64,000 nt of DNA from Owenia fusiformis (taxonomy: Eukaryota > Annelida > Polychaeta > Sabellida > Oweniidae): NCBI GenBank assembly GCA_903813345.2, contig CAIIXF020000002.1, forward strand, positions 6,503,772 to 6,567,771, written 5' to 3'. The notes below the pieces were generated by a model that saw nothing but the letters and a program-made list of their open reading frames with translations, did not search any database and was not told the origin of the DNA. The translations under genes were made by a program, and so were the position numbers. Below, in pieces: positions 36,770 to 48,145 of the stretch (position 1 is its first letter; every line of letters starts with the position of its first letter).

Positions 36770-37275
36770 AATTAGCCAAACTAAATGTGCGAATAAAAAA
36801 ACTTTCTGAAAGTTTCAGGAGCTCAGTTTAGACTACGAAGTTTGGAAAAGTAAAATGAGCTCCATCAAATCTTCGATGAGAAACTTACCAAAAGATCAAC
36901 AATTTGGTTTACCTGTACAAAAGTAAAAAGAGCTCAACTAAATGTGCGACTGCAAGGTTTTACAAAGTTAAAGGAGCTCAAGTTAGTGTACGATTGAATC
37001 TTTTACAAAAGTTAGAGAAGCTCAACTTAATCACTTCTACAAAGTTAAGGTAATTTCATAAATGATAATCTTTAGGAACTCAACTAACTGACTAAATGGG
37101 CTCAACTAACTGGACACCTTTTGTAAAAGATACAGGAGCTCATGCAACCATGTGTGGGACTGCAGTTATACAAAAGTTAAAGGAGCTCAACTATATGTAC
37201 ACATGAACATCTTTCCCAAAATTAAAGGAATCGTACAAATGTAAACTTTGCTAAAGTTTAAGGAGCTCAAAAATG
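36770..37275. repeat. Degenerate 'AAAGTTAAAGGAGCTCAACT' tandem repeat
   Basis: The motif AAAGTTAAAGGAGCTCAA or a variant (AGTTTCAGGAGCTCAG, AGTTAGAGAAGCTCAA, ATACAGGAGCTCA) followed by ATGTGCGA-like sequence recurs every 50-70 bp about nine times. Confidence 0.6.
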
Positions 37276-37954
37276 ACAAAAGATACAACTGACGGTTGAA
37301 GTTTTTGTTATCGCTTAGTTTATCTTCTTGCCTTATTGATTCTAATTTATGCTGTGATTTGTATTGGGATTAATTAGTATATTTCAGTGGTGGATGGAGG
37401 AGGGGCTAAGACTCTCTCATAAATATGGTTTGAAATGTGGAAATTGATTTAAATATCTTTATTATGTTAAAATGGTCATCGTTGGTCACTTAAATACTAG
37501 TATATATACTGAATAATTTTGGAACTCTACTTTCTATATACGGGCCGATTTACGATAATTGATATTTTAAAAATCTGTTGTTGTGACTGCGACATATATG
37601 TTGATTTCATGGACATGCAATGTGTTATTTTTTGGTGACCAGACTTCAAGTAATCATTACCACAAGGTACCTGTTTGGAATATTGCTTATCTTTTTTTAA
37701 AGAATATGATTTTTAGATAATTGACAAATATTTTATTTTCGGCAAATAAACTCGGATGTATACGCGACCAACTCTCTAAAGCAGGATGTTTTATATATTC
37801 GGATCCTCCAACACATTGGCCGTGTTAATATATACTGTTGATACATTATTTGGTGAAAGCTATGCCAGAAGGTGTATTTAGGTAACCTTAAACTGCAGAC
37901 AATGGAGATATATGATTGAGTGTAGGTATTTCTGTCGTGAATTCAATTTGTCTA

Positions 37955-38116
37955 CATTAGTTTGTCCAATATTTTGTATCCTCAAAAGTTTGGAGGATAC
38001 AAAATATTGGACAAACTAATCTAGACAAATCTAAAAATATTTTTTCTCAAAGATGATATTTTAATGTTTGGAGTGCAAACATTAAAATATCGTCTTTGAG
38101 AAAAAATATTTTTAGA
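37955..38116. repeat. Two adjacent near-perfect palindromes
   Basis: First hairpin: TTTGTCCAATATTTTGTATCCTC and its inverse around a short loop (about 37958-38020). Second hairpin: CTAAAAATATTTTTTCTCAAAGA to ATATTTTAATGTTTG and its inverse (about 38030-38116), stem roughly 40 bp. The two lie almost end to end. Confidence 0.8.
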
Positions 38117-38124
38117 TTACTATT

Positions 38125-38440
38125 TTGAGAAATGAAAGTACTAAAAGCGTTTGGATCATTGTTATTTCTTGTCTCTTATTTCATCTTCTGGAATCAGATC
38201 CAATTATATGGCTTCAAGAGAATCCAGTAGCATGGCATACATACCCAACTTATGTTCAAATCCAGAATTTTTGTCAAGACCTGCATTCTGTTAATGATCC
38301 AGCTGAACGAGCAGTGAAGCTGGTACAGGAATGCTCTCAAATGACCCGTGACACGGCGCATCGTGACAATGTGTGACATTGTGTGTGTTGTACGCTCAGA
38401 TCATAGAGGAAGAGTGTCACATATAAGAAAAGCTGATCTG
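38125..38440 (+). pseudogene. Unrecognised frameshifted ORF fragment
   Basis: An 83-codon frame begins right after the palindromes: a hydrophobic start (WIIVISCLLFHLL) then DPIIWLQENPVAW and VNDPAERAVKLVQECSQ. After the stop at ~38376 another frame continues VVRSDHRGRVSHIRKA. The 'VNDPAERAVKLV' part has a protein-like composition and reminds me of uncharacterised mobile-element-associated proteins, but I cannot name a family. Treated as a decayed fragment. Confidence 0.3.
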
Positions 38441-38678
38441 AACCATGTCTAAAACATTAAATGTCAAGAATACCTTTTACAGTTTAAACCATTATAATGA
38501 CAATACCAAATCATATATGAGACATGATTCTCTAAGACTGTACTTGTTCAAATGATTATATTGGTCGAATCAGGTACTGATATTTTGTAAATAGGATATT
38601 ATAAGTATAACCTTTTATATAAATTCACATGATGAAACTGAGTAATATGATGATTTAAACATCTAATCATATCATATA

Positions 38679-40242
38679 CAGAGTGGGCCAAAAAACCACC
38701 CCCCTAGCCATTATTTCTGATAAATATTCATTTTTTAACATGTACACCAGCAATGATATATCATTTTAAATGATGATTTAATTTGCAACAAAATGATATA
38801 TAATAGAACAATTTTCAACACCCCTGGCTCGAGGTATATCCATTTATGTGACATGGGGGTAAAAAAACACCTTTTCAATTTTCATCGATTTTGCGAACAA
38901 TAGCCTATTTCTACCAAATTTTACTGTTCAGTTAAAAATTGCAACATTGTCATGAGTCTTTCATAATTTGATATTATATATTGTTTTCATTCAGTTTTTG
39001 AACCATGCATGCTCAGTAAACATGTGTATGCTTATAAAACAAATTAATTTCTTCTTCAGTCTGTCCAAATATGGCTCAATAGACCCATCCCCCGGACCCA
39101 TCCTCTGATCGGATTATTCGCTTAAGACGCGAAAACCATTGGTATAATTGATGGATCTCTGCGAAGGTACCATCGAACTCCTAATTATTCATTCTTTCAG
39201 TTTGTCTACATCCCTGATAGGCTAGTGATCTTCATAGACCAACTGTTCTAAATGCCCAAGGTACTATACATGTAATCAACAGGATAGACCCTATATGTCA
39301 GTAAGCAAGAATGGGGACATTTGCGATAAAAGGCTACTCAAATCGAGATGACATCTTTCTGAAAGGGTAGTGGTGTCCACTCGGTGTTTCCTAAAAGGGA
39401 AAGACCGTACAGGCCCTGTTTTTGTTGAACCAGGAGCAAAAATATACTCTGAATGTTAATGACATGAGGTGCTAAAAAGGACTCCTCAAGGATATAAAAA
39501 ACATGTGAAAGGAATTTCATTATCTGATAGGAAAGTACTTCATCAAACAGGTCCAATGCTACCCTGGAGTTTTTGGAGATTCGAAATGACACTCTAGCCC
39601 GGACAAATGGCTTACTGACAGTCCAGATGCCAATAATGTTGATTACCATATTCCTGGGGGCATCTAGAACAGTTGGTATTTAAAGGTACCCAGCCTATCA
39701 GGGATGTAGAGGAGCTAAAAGAAAGAATAACTAGCAGTTGAATGGTACTTCCGCATACATCCATCAATTATGCCATCAACCAATGGCTTACGCGTCTTAA
39801 GTTAATAATCCAATCAGAGGATGGGTCTAAGGGTTGGGTCTATTGAGTCATATTTGGACAGACTGAAGAAGAAATTAATTTGTTTTATAAGCATACACAT
39901 GTTTTTTGAGCATGCATGGTTCAAAAACTGAATGAAAACAAAATATCATATCCAATTATGAAAGACTCATGACAATGTTGCAATTTTTAAATTAACAGTA
40001 GAATTTCGTAGAAATAGGCTATTGTTCGCAAAATCGATGAAAATTGGAAAGGTATTTTTTGACCCCCATGTCACATAATTGGTTATGTATCCATCTGGGG
40101 TTGTTGAAAATGGTGCTATTATATATCATTTTGTTGCAAATTAAATTATCTTTAAAATGATATATCATTGTCGGTGTACATGTTAAAAATAAATATTTAT
40201 CAGGAATAATGGCTTGGGGGGTGGGTTTTTTGGCCCACCCTG
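38679..40242. mobile_element. Mariner-type foldback element (1564 bp) with transposase remnant
   Basis: Ends CAGAGTGGGCCAAAAAACCA and, reverse-complemented, CAGGGTGGGCCAAAAAACCC, flanked by TA (38677-38678, 40243-40244). The arms are ~580 bp; the loop is ~39270-39655. In the loop, plus-strand frames give VVVSTRCFLKGKDRTGPVFV.. and, in another frame, WLTDSPDANNVDYHIPGG. These resemble the VMVWGGISxxGKTPLVFV and SPDLNPLDYHIWG blocks of Tc1/mariner transposases, broken by frameshifts and stops. It has the same end consensus as 20282-21284. Confidence 0.75.
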
Positions 40243-40244
40243 TA

Positions 40245-42008
40245 CAATGTTGGTTTTTTCAAACAACATAAATATATCACTAGAAAAAAGCTTCTACAAA
40301 GTACGATTTTGGGCGACGCCCACTAATGTTAAGCCTACGGGCAAACTTGAAATTTGAAAAAAATCACAGGTGATATTTACCCCAAAATGCAACTCGATTC
40401 ACGTTGGGAGCATAACATTTCCGAAAAAATATTTTGAGCCACCCTAACCAGCGTATGCATAATGCATTTGTCACGAGTTAGAGCTATAATTTCGCTGAAA
40501 TGTAAGGGCAAGGGTAATCTCCGCCAAATGTTTTTGACATAAACTTAAAAACACTTTAGAATGTTGTTCAGTTTTTAACAAAATTGATTTCATACTTAAG
40601 TGGTTTTGAGTGATATTCGTAAGCGTGTCCATCGTCAAGTAGTACAATTAAAATAAAGATTCGCTTAAAATTGGTCGCAAATTTCTCGTTTTCTGTATTT
40701 GACAGATATATCCCCTTTCTATTGTATTTATCATCAACTTATTGTAAACTTCAAGTTAATTCACCTGTCAAATATGGGAATCGAGAAATTAGCTCATATA
40801 TGCATTATTTATCATTTATATATCTCAGATATATTAAATTAAAATAATGGAATAGGTTTATGTGAAAATATGTGTCTTCTCCACAAGCAGCAATTCAACA
40901 CTGAGATGTATTCCCAGAGAATAGGTGTGCCCATCTTCTCTGGAAGTGTCAATCAAAATTAATATATTCATATCAGTTGCACAAACGGTCCTCCAATAAA
41001 GCTATAGAGTTTTTGCAAAACTGCTATTCATTTCTAAAGTCATTACAATAAATTGAAACTGAACGCCGACCACATGCCTTTACTTTGAAGTGAGATTTCT
41101 CAGAAATTCCAATGACACGTCCACGGTCAACGTTAATACAGCTTGTCAACGTCGCTTCTGATTTCTTAAAAAATCATACCCGATAAACGATTATTTGCCA
41201 AAATATTACCTGTCCTAAGGTGGGTAGTTTAGAAAAGTAGAATTCCTATTAAATATTCAATAATTTCCGACGGTAGAAAGGAAAAAAACCGATATGGGAA
41301 AGAACTAAAAATAGTTTATATTTGGTCATTCATGTTGGTCGATTCATGCAGAATAGTTCGAACAGTTCACGAAAACATGTTATTGTTACACAAGAAATCG
41401 TGTATATCTCTCTCAAATTACTTTTTAAATACCCACACTGTAGTTTGATTATATCTTATTCATTTCAAAAATCAATATTATAAGACAGATTTTAATCCAC
41501 CAATCGTATCAATATTTGAAAAGCATTTGGATATTGAAGTAACTGTTTCTAGATCTGGATATTTTAGAATACGACAGTTGGCGGCGTTTCAAGTAGGCAA
41601 ATAATGAAAATGCGGTACAGTAGGATTTTTTTCAATTATAGCTTATACTAATTTTCAATGCACGTGCAGAATATGAGAAAATAATATATGACAGTCTTTG
41701 CGTTTTGCAAATCTAAGAAGAGGGGATGGAGTTAAAATGTGACACAATGCCGTTAAGTTAATTTAATAGTATACCTTCATACGTATATGTATAATAATTT
41801 CTGTTGATAGTGGGTGCATTGAATGATATGTAAACTCATTCGTCTCTGGTTGTATTTTTAGTATTGTTCGGAGTTTTTCGGTATTTTCGTTGGTAAAGAT
41901 TGAGTTTTGAGGTGTGTCGGGTGTATCTTATGTTGTTACGTTGATTATCAATGCTTTGGGTTTTTAGTCTGGTGTCTTTGTGTGTTGGTATGTGCATTAT
42001 GGTGGTAG
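40245..42008. other. Intergenic region without a recognised gene
   Basis: No supportable coding sequence. 41500-41775 is one copy of a ~265-bp direct repeat whose partner is 48785-49045. Confidence 0.35.
41500..41775 (+). repeat. ~265-bp dispersed direct repeat, copy 1 (partner 48785-49045)
   Basis: Shared blocks in order: TATTGAAGTAAC, AGATCTGGATATTT, ATACGACAGTTGG, GGCGTT, AATGCGGTAC, TATACTAATTTTCAATG, AATATGAGAAA, TTTGC.TTTT.CAAATCT, AAGAAGAG and AGTTAAT. Confidence 0.7.
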
Positions 42009-42017
42009 CTCATCTTA

Positions 42018-42266
42018 CATCCTCCTAAGCAGGTGTCCAGAATCCGTACCTCCTTCTTCCCCCTGCTATAAGCAGTTAGCATTTCCCCGATTAAGAACTC
42101 GCAATTTGATTGGCTGTTGCAACACTGCGACAGAAATCATGTATACGTCATCGGCGCATAATAAGATCACGTGATTCAGTTTAATCGGGCGCGTCCAACT
42201 TGGTTATAGCAGGGGGTAAAAAGAAAGAAGATATTCTGGATTTTGAAGCCCTGTGATCGGAGGATG
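42018..42266. mobile_element. 249-bp MITE with exact 9-bp target duplication
   Basis: Ends CATCCTCC / GGAGGATG, with further inverted similarity inside (CCAGAAT.., CCCCCTGCTATAA mirrored by TTATAGCAGGGGG). CTCATCTTA stands at 42009-42017 and again at 42267-42275. A 9-bp duplication is typical of Mutator-like elements. No coding content. Confidence 0.82.
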
Positions 42267-42378
42267 CTCATCTTATTGTTCAAAATATTTCAGGGGGTTC
42301 ACGTTTGAATACGTTGGCCTAAGATCACTTGAAAAGTGCTCTGCATGATTTAAAATTATTTCAAACTTATGCAGTTTA

Positions 42379-42540
42379 TATGTCACCACCACAAGTGGTG
42401 ATATATTGTTATAATATAGTATACTTTTTTTGTGGCAGCAGTTTGTGTTCGGCGGTTGGTGTAAGGTGTTCGGAGTTCGATATTCAACATCTGTAACAAA
42501 TAGCAAGTCGTGAAGTTTTACATGTTTAAAATGCCCTGTT
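42379..42540 (+). repeat. Dispersed repeat 'CACCACC..AATGCCTTGT', copy F (diverged, short)
   Basis: ATGTCACCACCACAAGTGGT, ATATTGTTATA, then GGCGGTTGGTG..GTTCGG, CTGTAACAAATAGCAAG and ATGCCCTGTT. Confidence 0.6.
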
Positions 42541-43225
42541 CTCCATTCTGAGCACTTTTTTGGCCTGAAGTTGTCCAAGGTTATCCCCCTGAAGGTTGTG
42601 ACAAAAGATAGTTATGGACCTTGTTGTTTCACAAATGTGTCTCATCTACAATAAATAACCTTTATCAAAACAACAAAAGCTAGATAGTCAATGGCGTTTA
42701 TTATACTATTTTCTTTAACACGCATATATTCTACTCATTTTGACATGTATGAAATAAGAGACTAGGAAAAACATTTTAATCTAAAAATCTGCAAAGAGTA
42801 ATCACAAACACTAGTTATCGTCTATAACAAAATCATCATGTTCCAACCCGCCGAAAGTGGGACACGAGGCATAATCTAAAAAGGCCTAAGAGACACGTTC
42901 CCATGGATAGTCACTACATGTACAGCATAGGCGTAGCTAAGCGGGGGGGGGGGTGATATGTGCAGAATATAAAAATAGGCAGCAAGGTTTAAACCAATCG
43001 ATGGATCTGGGGGGGGGTGACAAGGGGACATCATCATTCATCAAGGTAGTTGATCTGGGGCGGACTTAGACATTGGCAAATGGAGTAAGGACATATCTCG
43101 AAAACTGTCTTCCTTTGGTTCTGCCTTGAAACACTTCTGCACAGATCTTTTAGGCAATATAACAGGCATTTAGATAGGATTTCTCAAGTGGGGTTCTCTT
43201 TTTGTTTTTACATGCAGATTTGCAC
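42541..43225. other. Intergenic region with G-tract repeat fragment
   Basis: At 42928-42955 AGGCGTAGCTAAGC plus a G-run belongs with the 'GGCCCGTAGCCAGG' family. A second G-run is at 43008-43017. No gene seen. Confidence 0.35.
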
Positions 43226-43229
43226 CGCG

Positions 43230-43690
43230 CGCAATACCTGTAATTGACTTATTATCATTGTATATACATTTCCTTCGGATAATGAATGGATCTTAAAGAT
43301 CAGTCAGCCTGAGCGTTATAATCCAAGATATAACCGTCTAAAATTGTTTGCATTAACATATATATGTCTTGCAAATTCTGCTGCAAGATTATTACTTTTA
43401 ATGTTGATTAGTTAGCATTTGCTTTTGTCACTCGTTTGTCCATATGGGCCAAGACTCGGAACGATCAAACATTGATCATAAAAGAGTAACGTTCCTTCAT
43501 TTCTTTTTTCAATTGTTATATGTAATCCAGTTCATTCTGACACTAATCTTATTTTATTTAAGATTTAAATTTTAAAAATACACTTCATTATAAAATATTG
43601 ATTCTAAAAGATACACCGTTGCGTCATTGTGAATTCGTAACCTTTCAGAAAAAATATTATTAAAGGTTGAATAAAATGGCCAATAGTACA
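43230..43690. repeat. Diverged direct duplication, copy 1 (partner 44395-44790)
   Basis: Shared in order: GCAAGATTAT..CTTTTAATGT, GTTTGTCCA.ATG.GCCAA.ACTC, TTGA..ATAAAAGAGTA, ATGTAATCCA.TTCATTCTGAC, GCTAATCTTATTTTATTTA, AAAATACACTTCATTATAAA and TTCTAAAAGATACACC. The two copies are about 1.2 kb apart. Confidence 0.7.
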
Positions 43691-43707
43691 ATAACGTCAT
43701 TTCTAAG

Positions 43708-43772
43708 GGCAATATAGTGAAATATTGGACCGAGGGCCGAAGGCCCAAGGTCCAATATTTCACTATATTGCT
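43708..43772. repeat. Perfect hairpin palindrome
   Basis: GCAATATAGTGAAATATTGG ACC is followed, after a short loop itself containing GGGCC(G)/GGCCC, by GGTCCAATATTTCACTATAT TGC. The stem is about 23 bp. Confidence 0.8.
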
Positions 43773-43907
43773 CGCAACCAGGGCTGAAATAGCAAGAAAA
43801 TCTTACAAACTGAACGATATCTAATTTCCCGGGTAAAAATTGCCGGGCTATCTAGACCGGTCCATATGGACCACCACTATGACGTCACACATTTCTCAGG
43901 TCGATAT

Positions 43908-44211
43908 CAAGGAGGATTGGCTCCCAGAATCGAAGTCGATATTTTCCAACAATGAAAACGCCGAGATGTCGTTATTTTCTGAAATTATAACCGATTATAA
44001 ATTCAAAATAAACAGTTCAAAAGATTCGAACCAATATCTCAATCATTTCCTGTGAGTTTTGGAATTTTTCGTTAGGAAATAAGACCAAAATTTACGATTC
44101 AAATGTTGAAGTGAACAAAATGGCGGCTGTTGGAATTCAAATTTTGTAGCACGACATGCCCATATATGGGACAGAATATCGATGTTGCACTCTGGGAGCC
44201 AATCCTCCTTG
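43908..44211. mobile_element. 304-bp MITE with exact 9-bp target duplication
   Basis: Terminal inverted repeat CAAGGAGGATTGGCTCCCAG at the left and its perfect inverse at the right. GGTCGATAT precedes (43899-43907) and follows (44212-44220) the element. The interior has no transposase; a short open frame inside is not supported. Confidence 0.87.
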
Positions 44212-44394
44212 GGTCGATATAGTAATATGAACGCCTTCTAAACTAGCACTAAAACCCCTAGAACTGGCCCGACAAGGTGGTAATAATTATTATTACTATG
44301 ATATTCGGATGAAATGATTTTGCTTCTAGACACCACATGACCACCAGTTACAGATACGAACAGAACTAATACGCTACATATATGAACACAGTAA

Positions 44395-44790
44395 ACGATT
44401 GAATCCTATCTTATTTAATGTTTGCGATAACCCGTGTGGCATTTTATCCTGCTAATGTTGCAAGATTATCTTTTAATGTAAAGTTGGCATTAAAAATCTT
44501 TGCCACTAGTTTGTCCACATGAGCCAAAACTCAGCACGATTGAATATTGATCATAAAAGAGTATATACCATTCTTACATTTCTCATTTAAATTAAATTGT
44601 AATAGCGAATGTAATCCATTTCATTCTGACGCTAATCTTATTTTATTTAGATTTAAATTTTAAAAATACACTTCATTATAAAATATCGATTCTAAAAGAT
44701 ACACCACTGCTTCATTGTGAATTCGTAACTTTTCAGAAAAAATCTATCATTAAGATTGAATTAAATGGCCAATTACTATGTTTTAATATC
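44395..44790. repeat. Diverged direct duplication, copy 2 (partner 43230-43690)
   Basis: See copy 1 for shared blocks. The 304-bp MITE and the hairpin palindrome lie between the two copies. Confidence 0.7.
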
Positions 44791-44863
44791 CTGATGTCGT
44801 AATGATTTTGCTTCTATACAAGACACCCCGTCCTTGTTATAGTTTCGAACGGGACACATGCTT

Positions 44864-44930
44864 TGGTCACGTTTGCTACGACTTTCACTACGGCGCCACG
44901 CAGATTGAGTATTTTGTATAAATGTCACTA
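44864..44930. repeat. Half copy of the GC-rich palindromic element (family of 19988)
   Basis: GGTCACGTTTGCTACGACTT, CACTACGGCGCCACGCAGAT and TGAGTATTTTGTATAAATG match one arm of 19988-20112. A retrotransposon tail begins immediately after it. Confidence 0.55.
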
Positions 44931-44931
44931 G

Positions 44932-45304
44932 GGGACCAGGTTGTGTCACCCAAGCTCTCCAACACCTGCAGTGGGAATCACTACAATCCCATAGGGAGGC
45001 TTCTAGACTTTCCCTCTTCTACAAAGGAACTCACAACTTAGCAGCCATCACTATACCCACATACTTCAGTCCTCAAATAATCACAAAAAATTGACAGTTC
45101 CATCCATCCAAGTTCATCCAACCGGCTGCCAGATCGGATGCATACAAGTTTGGTTACTTTCCAAGGACAATAGTAAAATGGAACACTCTACCCAGTGATA
45201 TTTTAGACAGTGATAGCTTATCCAGCTTTAAATCTTCTGTCAGCAAGCAGCTTAACAATCAAGCTCGGTTGTATTTTAGCAATAGGTCTATGGTACATTC
45301 TTAA
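44932..45304 (+). mobile_element. 3' end of a non-LTR retrotransposon ORF2 (post-RT region)
   Basis: One frame with a single internal stop reads VTQALQHLQWESLQ, FYKGTHNLAAITIPTYF, FIQPAARSDAYKFGYFPRTI and VKWNTLPSDILDSDSLSSFK, ending at TAA 45302-45304. This is the conserved C-terminal tail that follows the RT domain in CR1/RTE/Jockey-type LINEs (LGWxxLexRR, ...SFFPRTIxxWNxLP). There is no RT core here, so this is a 5'-truncated dead copy. Confidence 0.72.
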
Positions 45305-46315
45305 AATTTGTTTTCGTTCTATACAAATGATTATTGAATATGGCCTACTTTTCTACGAACGGGAGCATCGACCATGGGGAAGATACCTCCTTAAGTGGAG
45401 AAGTGTTTCATGATTTCAATGTACATTTTAAAATGAGTTGTAAACCATTAATTAAATTAAATTAAGGTTCAAATTGAATTCTATTCAAATTATATCACTG
45501 TTAAACTATATATCTGCTTTAAAGATTCTCGCAATCTTTATCCAATCAGCGTTTCCGATGTGTATCGGCTCACGTATCAAAGGCGAATCCAACTCAAATC
45601 CATGCAGGGGTGTATGAGGTACTCGAATAGGAAAGAGCTCGTGAAATCTGAATTTATATGCACATGGTCAATGTTTACACATGTTTGGAGTTATTGAAGA
45701 AAATGTGATATGGGTGTGGTTCCGAATTTGAAGTCATTGCTGGAAAATATGATTTTAATACGTGAAATTATATCTATAAATACCGCACTAAAAATAACAG
45801 TACACTTGAAGTACATGTATGATTGTGTCCAGAAATGTTTGAAACCCTTACGGAAAATTCTGTCTGCATTTTGTCACCATTGCTCTTTCTTCCCGCATTC
45901 TAGTGCTGTTTGAATGAATATATTAATTAATGTATTTCTAACTAAAATATATCACATTTCTTTTATAAACCACAAACATTTAGATCATAAACAAAATTAT
46001 TCAATACTTGAGTGAGTACGATATGCAAGGGTTACTAAGTTGACACAGTAAATGACCACTGATATTGATATTGAATGACCACTGATATTGTGATATTGCG
46101 TATTCTGCTAATACACATTTGCTAACACCCCCCACTTTCATAGTGAAGTGACTAATTGGTTTATGTTTACGTTTCAATGTGTTTTGGGTTCCTTGTTACA
46201 GCAAGGGGGGCCAGTAAAGAAGACTAACATGTTTGCATGGCAAGTTTTGATCGAATATGTGAGACACTTTAAATGGGCTTATTAGCCTTTTGCGGATTAT
46301 TGATGTAGATGTAGA
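45305..46315. other. Intergenic region without a recognised gene
   Basis: Short duplicated AATGACCACTGATATTG at 46051-46090. Nothing else supportable. Confidence 0.35.
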
Positions 46316-46690
46316 TGTACCTTCCATATGAATCCTGCATGAATCCTGAAGGTTGGAGTCATTTGTAAACTACCTTACATATGAATCCTGTGTTGAATCC
46401 TGGCTACAGGATTCATTTGCAAACTACCTTACATAAGAATCCTGCTTTAATCCTCGCCACATGATTCACTTGTAAAGTACCTTCCATATGAATACTGCAC
46501 GAATCCTGAAGGTTCCATTCATTTGTAAACTACCTTACATATGAATCCTGATTGAATCCTGGCTACAGGATTCATTTGTAAACTACTAAACAGCGAATCC
46601 TGTATGAATCTTGGAGACAGGATTCATACTGGATTCATATGCGCATATGAATCCTGCTTGAATCCTTCCTCCAGGATTCAGGGATTTGAT
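46316..46690. repeat. 'GAATCCTG/CAGGATTC' tandem repeat
   Basis: Units of ~60 bp, TACCTTACATATGAATCCTG ..GAATCCTGGCTACAGGATTC ATTTGTAAAC, recur about six times. Each contains the inverted pair GAATCCTG and CAGGATTC, so the array can fold into a series of hairpins. Confidence 0.75.
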
Positions 46691-47795
46691 TCACTTTTTT
46701 TTGCTGTGAAAGTTTAGTGTAGATTTACTTTAATTTTAAAACCTTTACTTAAATGACGACGTGCTCATATGATGCAATTTTGATAAAAGTTTTGGTGAAT
46801 GTGGATCAATTAATGTAATGTAATGTTATTGTGACGGACGTATTGGAAACATAAAATGTACCAAAAATTGGTACCAAGAACCTAGCAAGAAAAAGGAAAA
46901 ATCTTAGCGTACACTGATATAGGCAAAAAACAACTATCCAAAATCATATTCCAACGCGAAATGAAACTGTGTTTTATCTCCTTCCCACACTTATATTGAT
47001 ATATCAAATAATTCAATTGTCTGCTCATAAATTATTTTTGATAACTGTTTTACCGAATACATATCCAAAAATCTGAGTTGCCCCTAACCCAACATTTCCC
47101 ATTTGTTTAACATGGGATCTGCCATTTTCATGAAATTCATAAATTTTGACATCAAATTTTGACCTTTTGTAATGGAGATATAACATTGAATTTTGCAGAC
47201 CTAATAGAGAATAGAAACAAGATACAGATTTATTTACTTTATGGGGTTTTCTTTTGTTCCACCCTTAGAAAATAGTTAACACGTAAACCTATGAGGAAAA
47301 CCACTGGCCCTTAACTTTTTTTGAGGAGTAAATAATTCAAAAGTTAGCAATGGTTAAATACATTGTCTCACAAACTCACCAATGTGACTTTTTCCATTAA
47401 GTTACGTCATGAATTACAATTTGCTATAATACAGTGTGATACATTTTCCTCTAAGCCTAGGATATCATTTTCTATATGGTATATTCTTCATACCAGTCAT
47501 TTACTTGACAGCAAACACGTAGTCGTTTGGCCATCTTTCATTTAGAAATGTAATTATATTATATTCATATCAGGGCTTCAAGACATGAATTCAGTTATAC
47601 TGAAGGATCAATGTTTTATCTACTCGTATATGATTTCTGTCATTGATCTCTCTAACGTCAAACATTCAGGTATCACAACGTGTTGCATTCGGGTCGGATA
47701 ACTGCGATCCTAGTAGCACTTCGAGAGCAGTTCATGTATCTTATCCCGTTATCACCGATGCTTAGGTGCCCGCGAACGGCTTCCTTAAAGGTGCA
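46691..47795. other. Intergenic region without a recognised gene
   Basis: AT-rich sequence. I see no open frame with protein-like features, no terminal repeats and no tandem array. Confidence 0.35.
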
Positions 47796-47814
47796 ATAAT
47801 TAGTGCAGAGGGGT

Positions 47815-48145
47815 CATTCAACGATCATGGACCAGTGTCAAAATATATTTAAGTTTGGATATTTCATCAAGACTAACTTCTATTTTTATTATATACAAAG
47901 AAACCCCCTAGATAAACATTATTTTAGCTGATATTCCTCTTGAAACATGGTGGATCTTAAAAATATAAAAGTGGAAGTCCCCTTTTTGAAGCTTTGAACT
48001 GAATTTACACTTCTTAATGCTGAAATTGATAATTTATCCATACATTTTAAGAAAATAGGTATGTCAAAGAAGATGTTAAACCAAATGTTGCCTTGATAGC
48101 TCAGAAAAAATGAAAAAACTTTCCTATTTTCTCTGCAGTCCTTAT
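47815..48145 (+). repeat. ~330-bp dispersed direct repeat, copy 1 (partner 63268-63600)
   Basis: Shared in order: AACGATCATGGACCAGTGT, GTTTGGATATTT, GAAACCCCCT.GAT.AACATTATTT, AGCTGATATTCCTCTT, TGGATCTTAAAAAT, AGCTTTGAACTGAAT, TCTTAATGCTGAAATTGAT, ACATTTTAAGAAAATAGGTAT and TGATAGCTCAGAAAAA. Confidence 0.75.
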
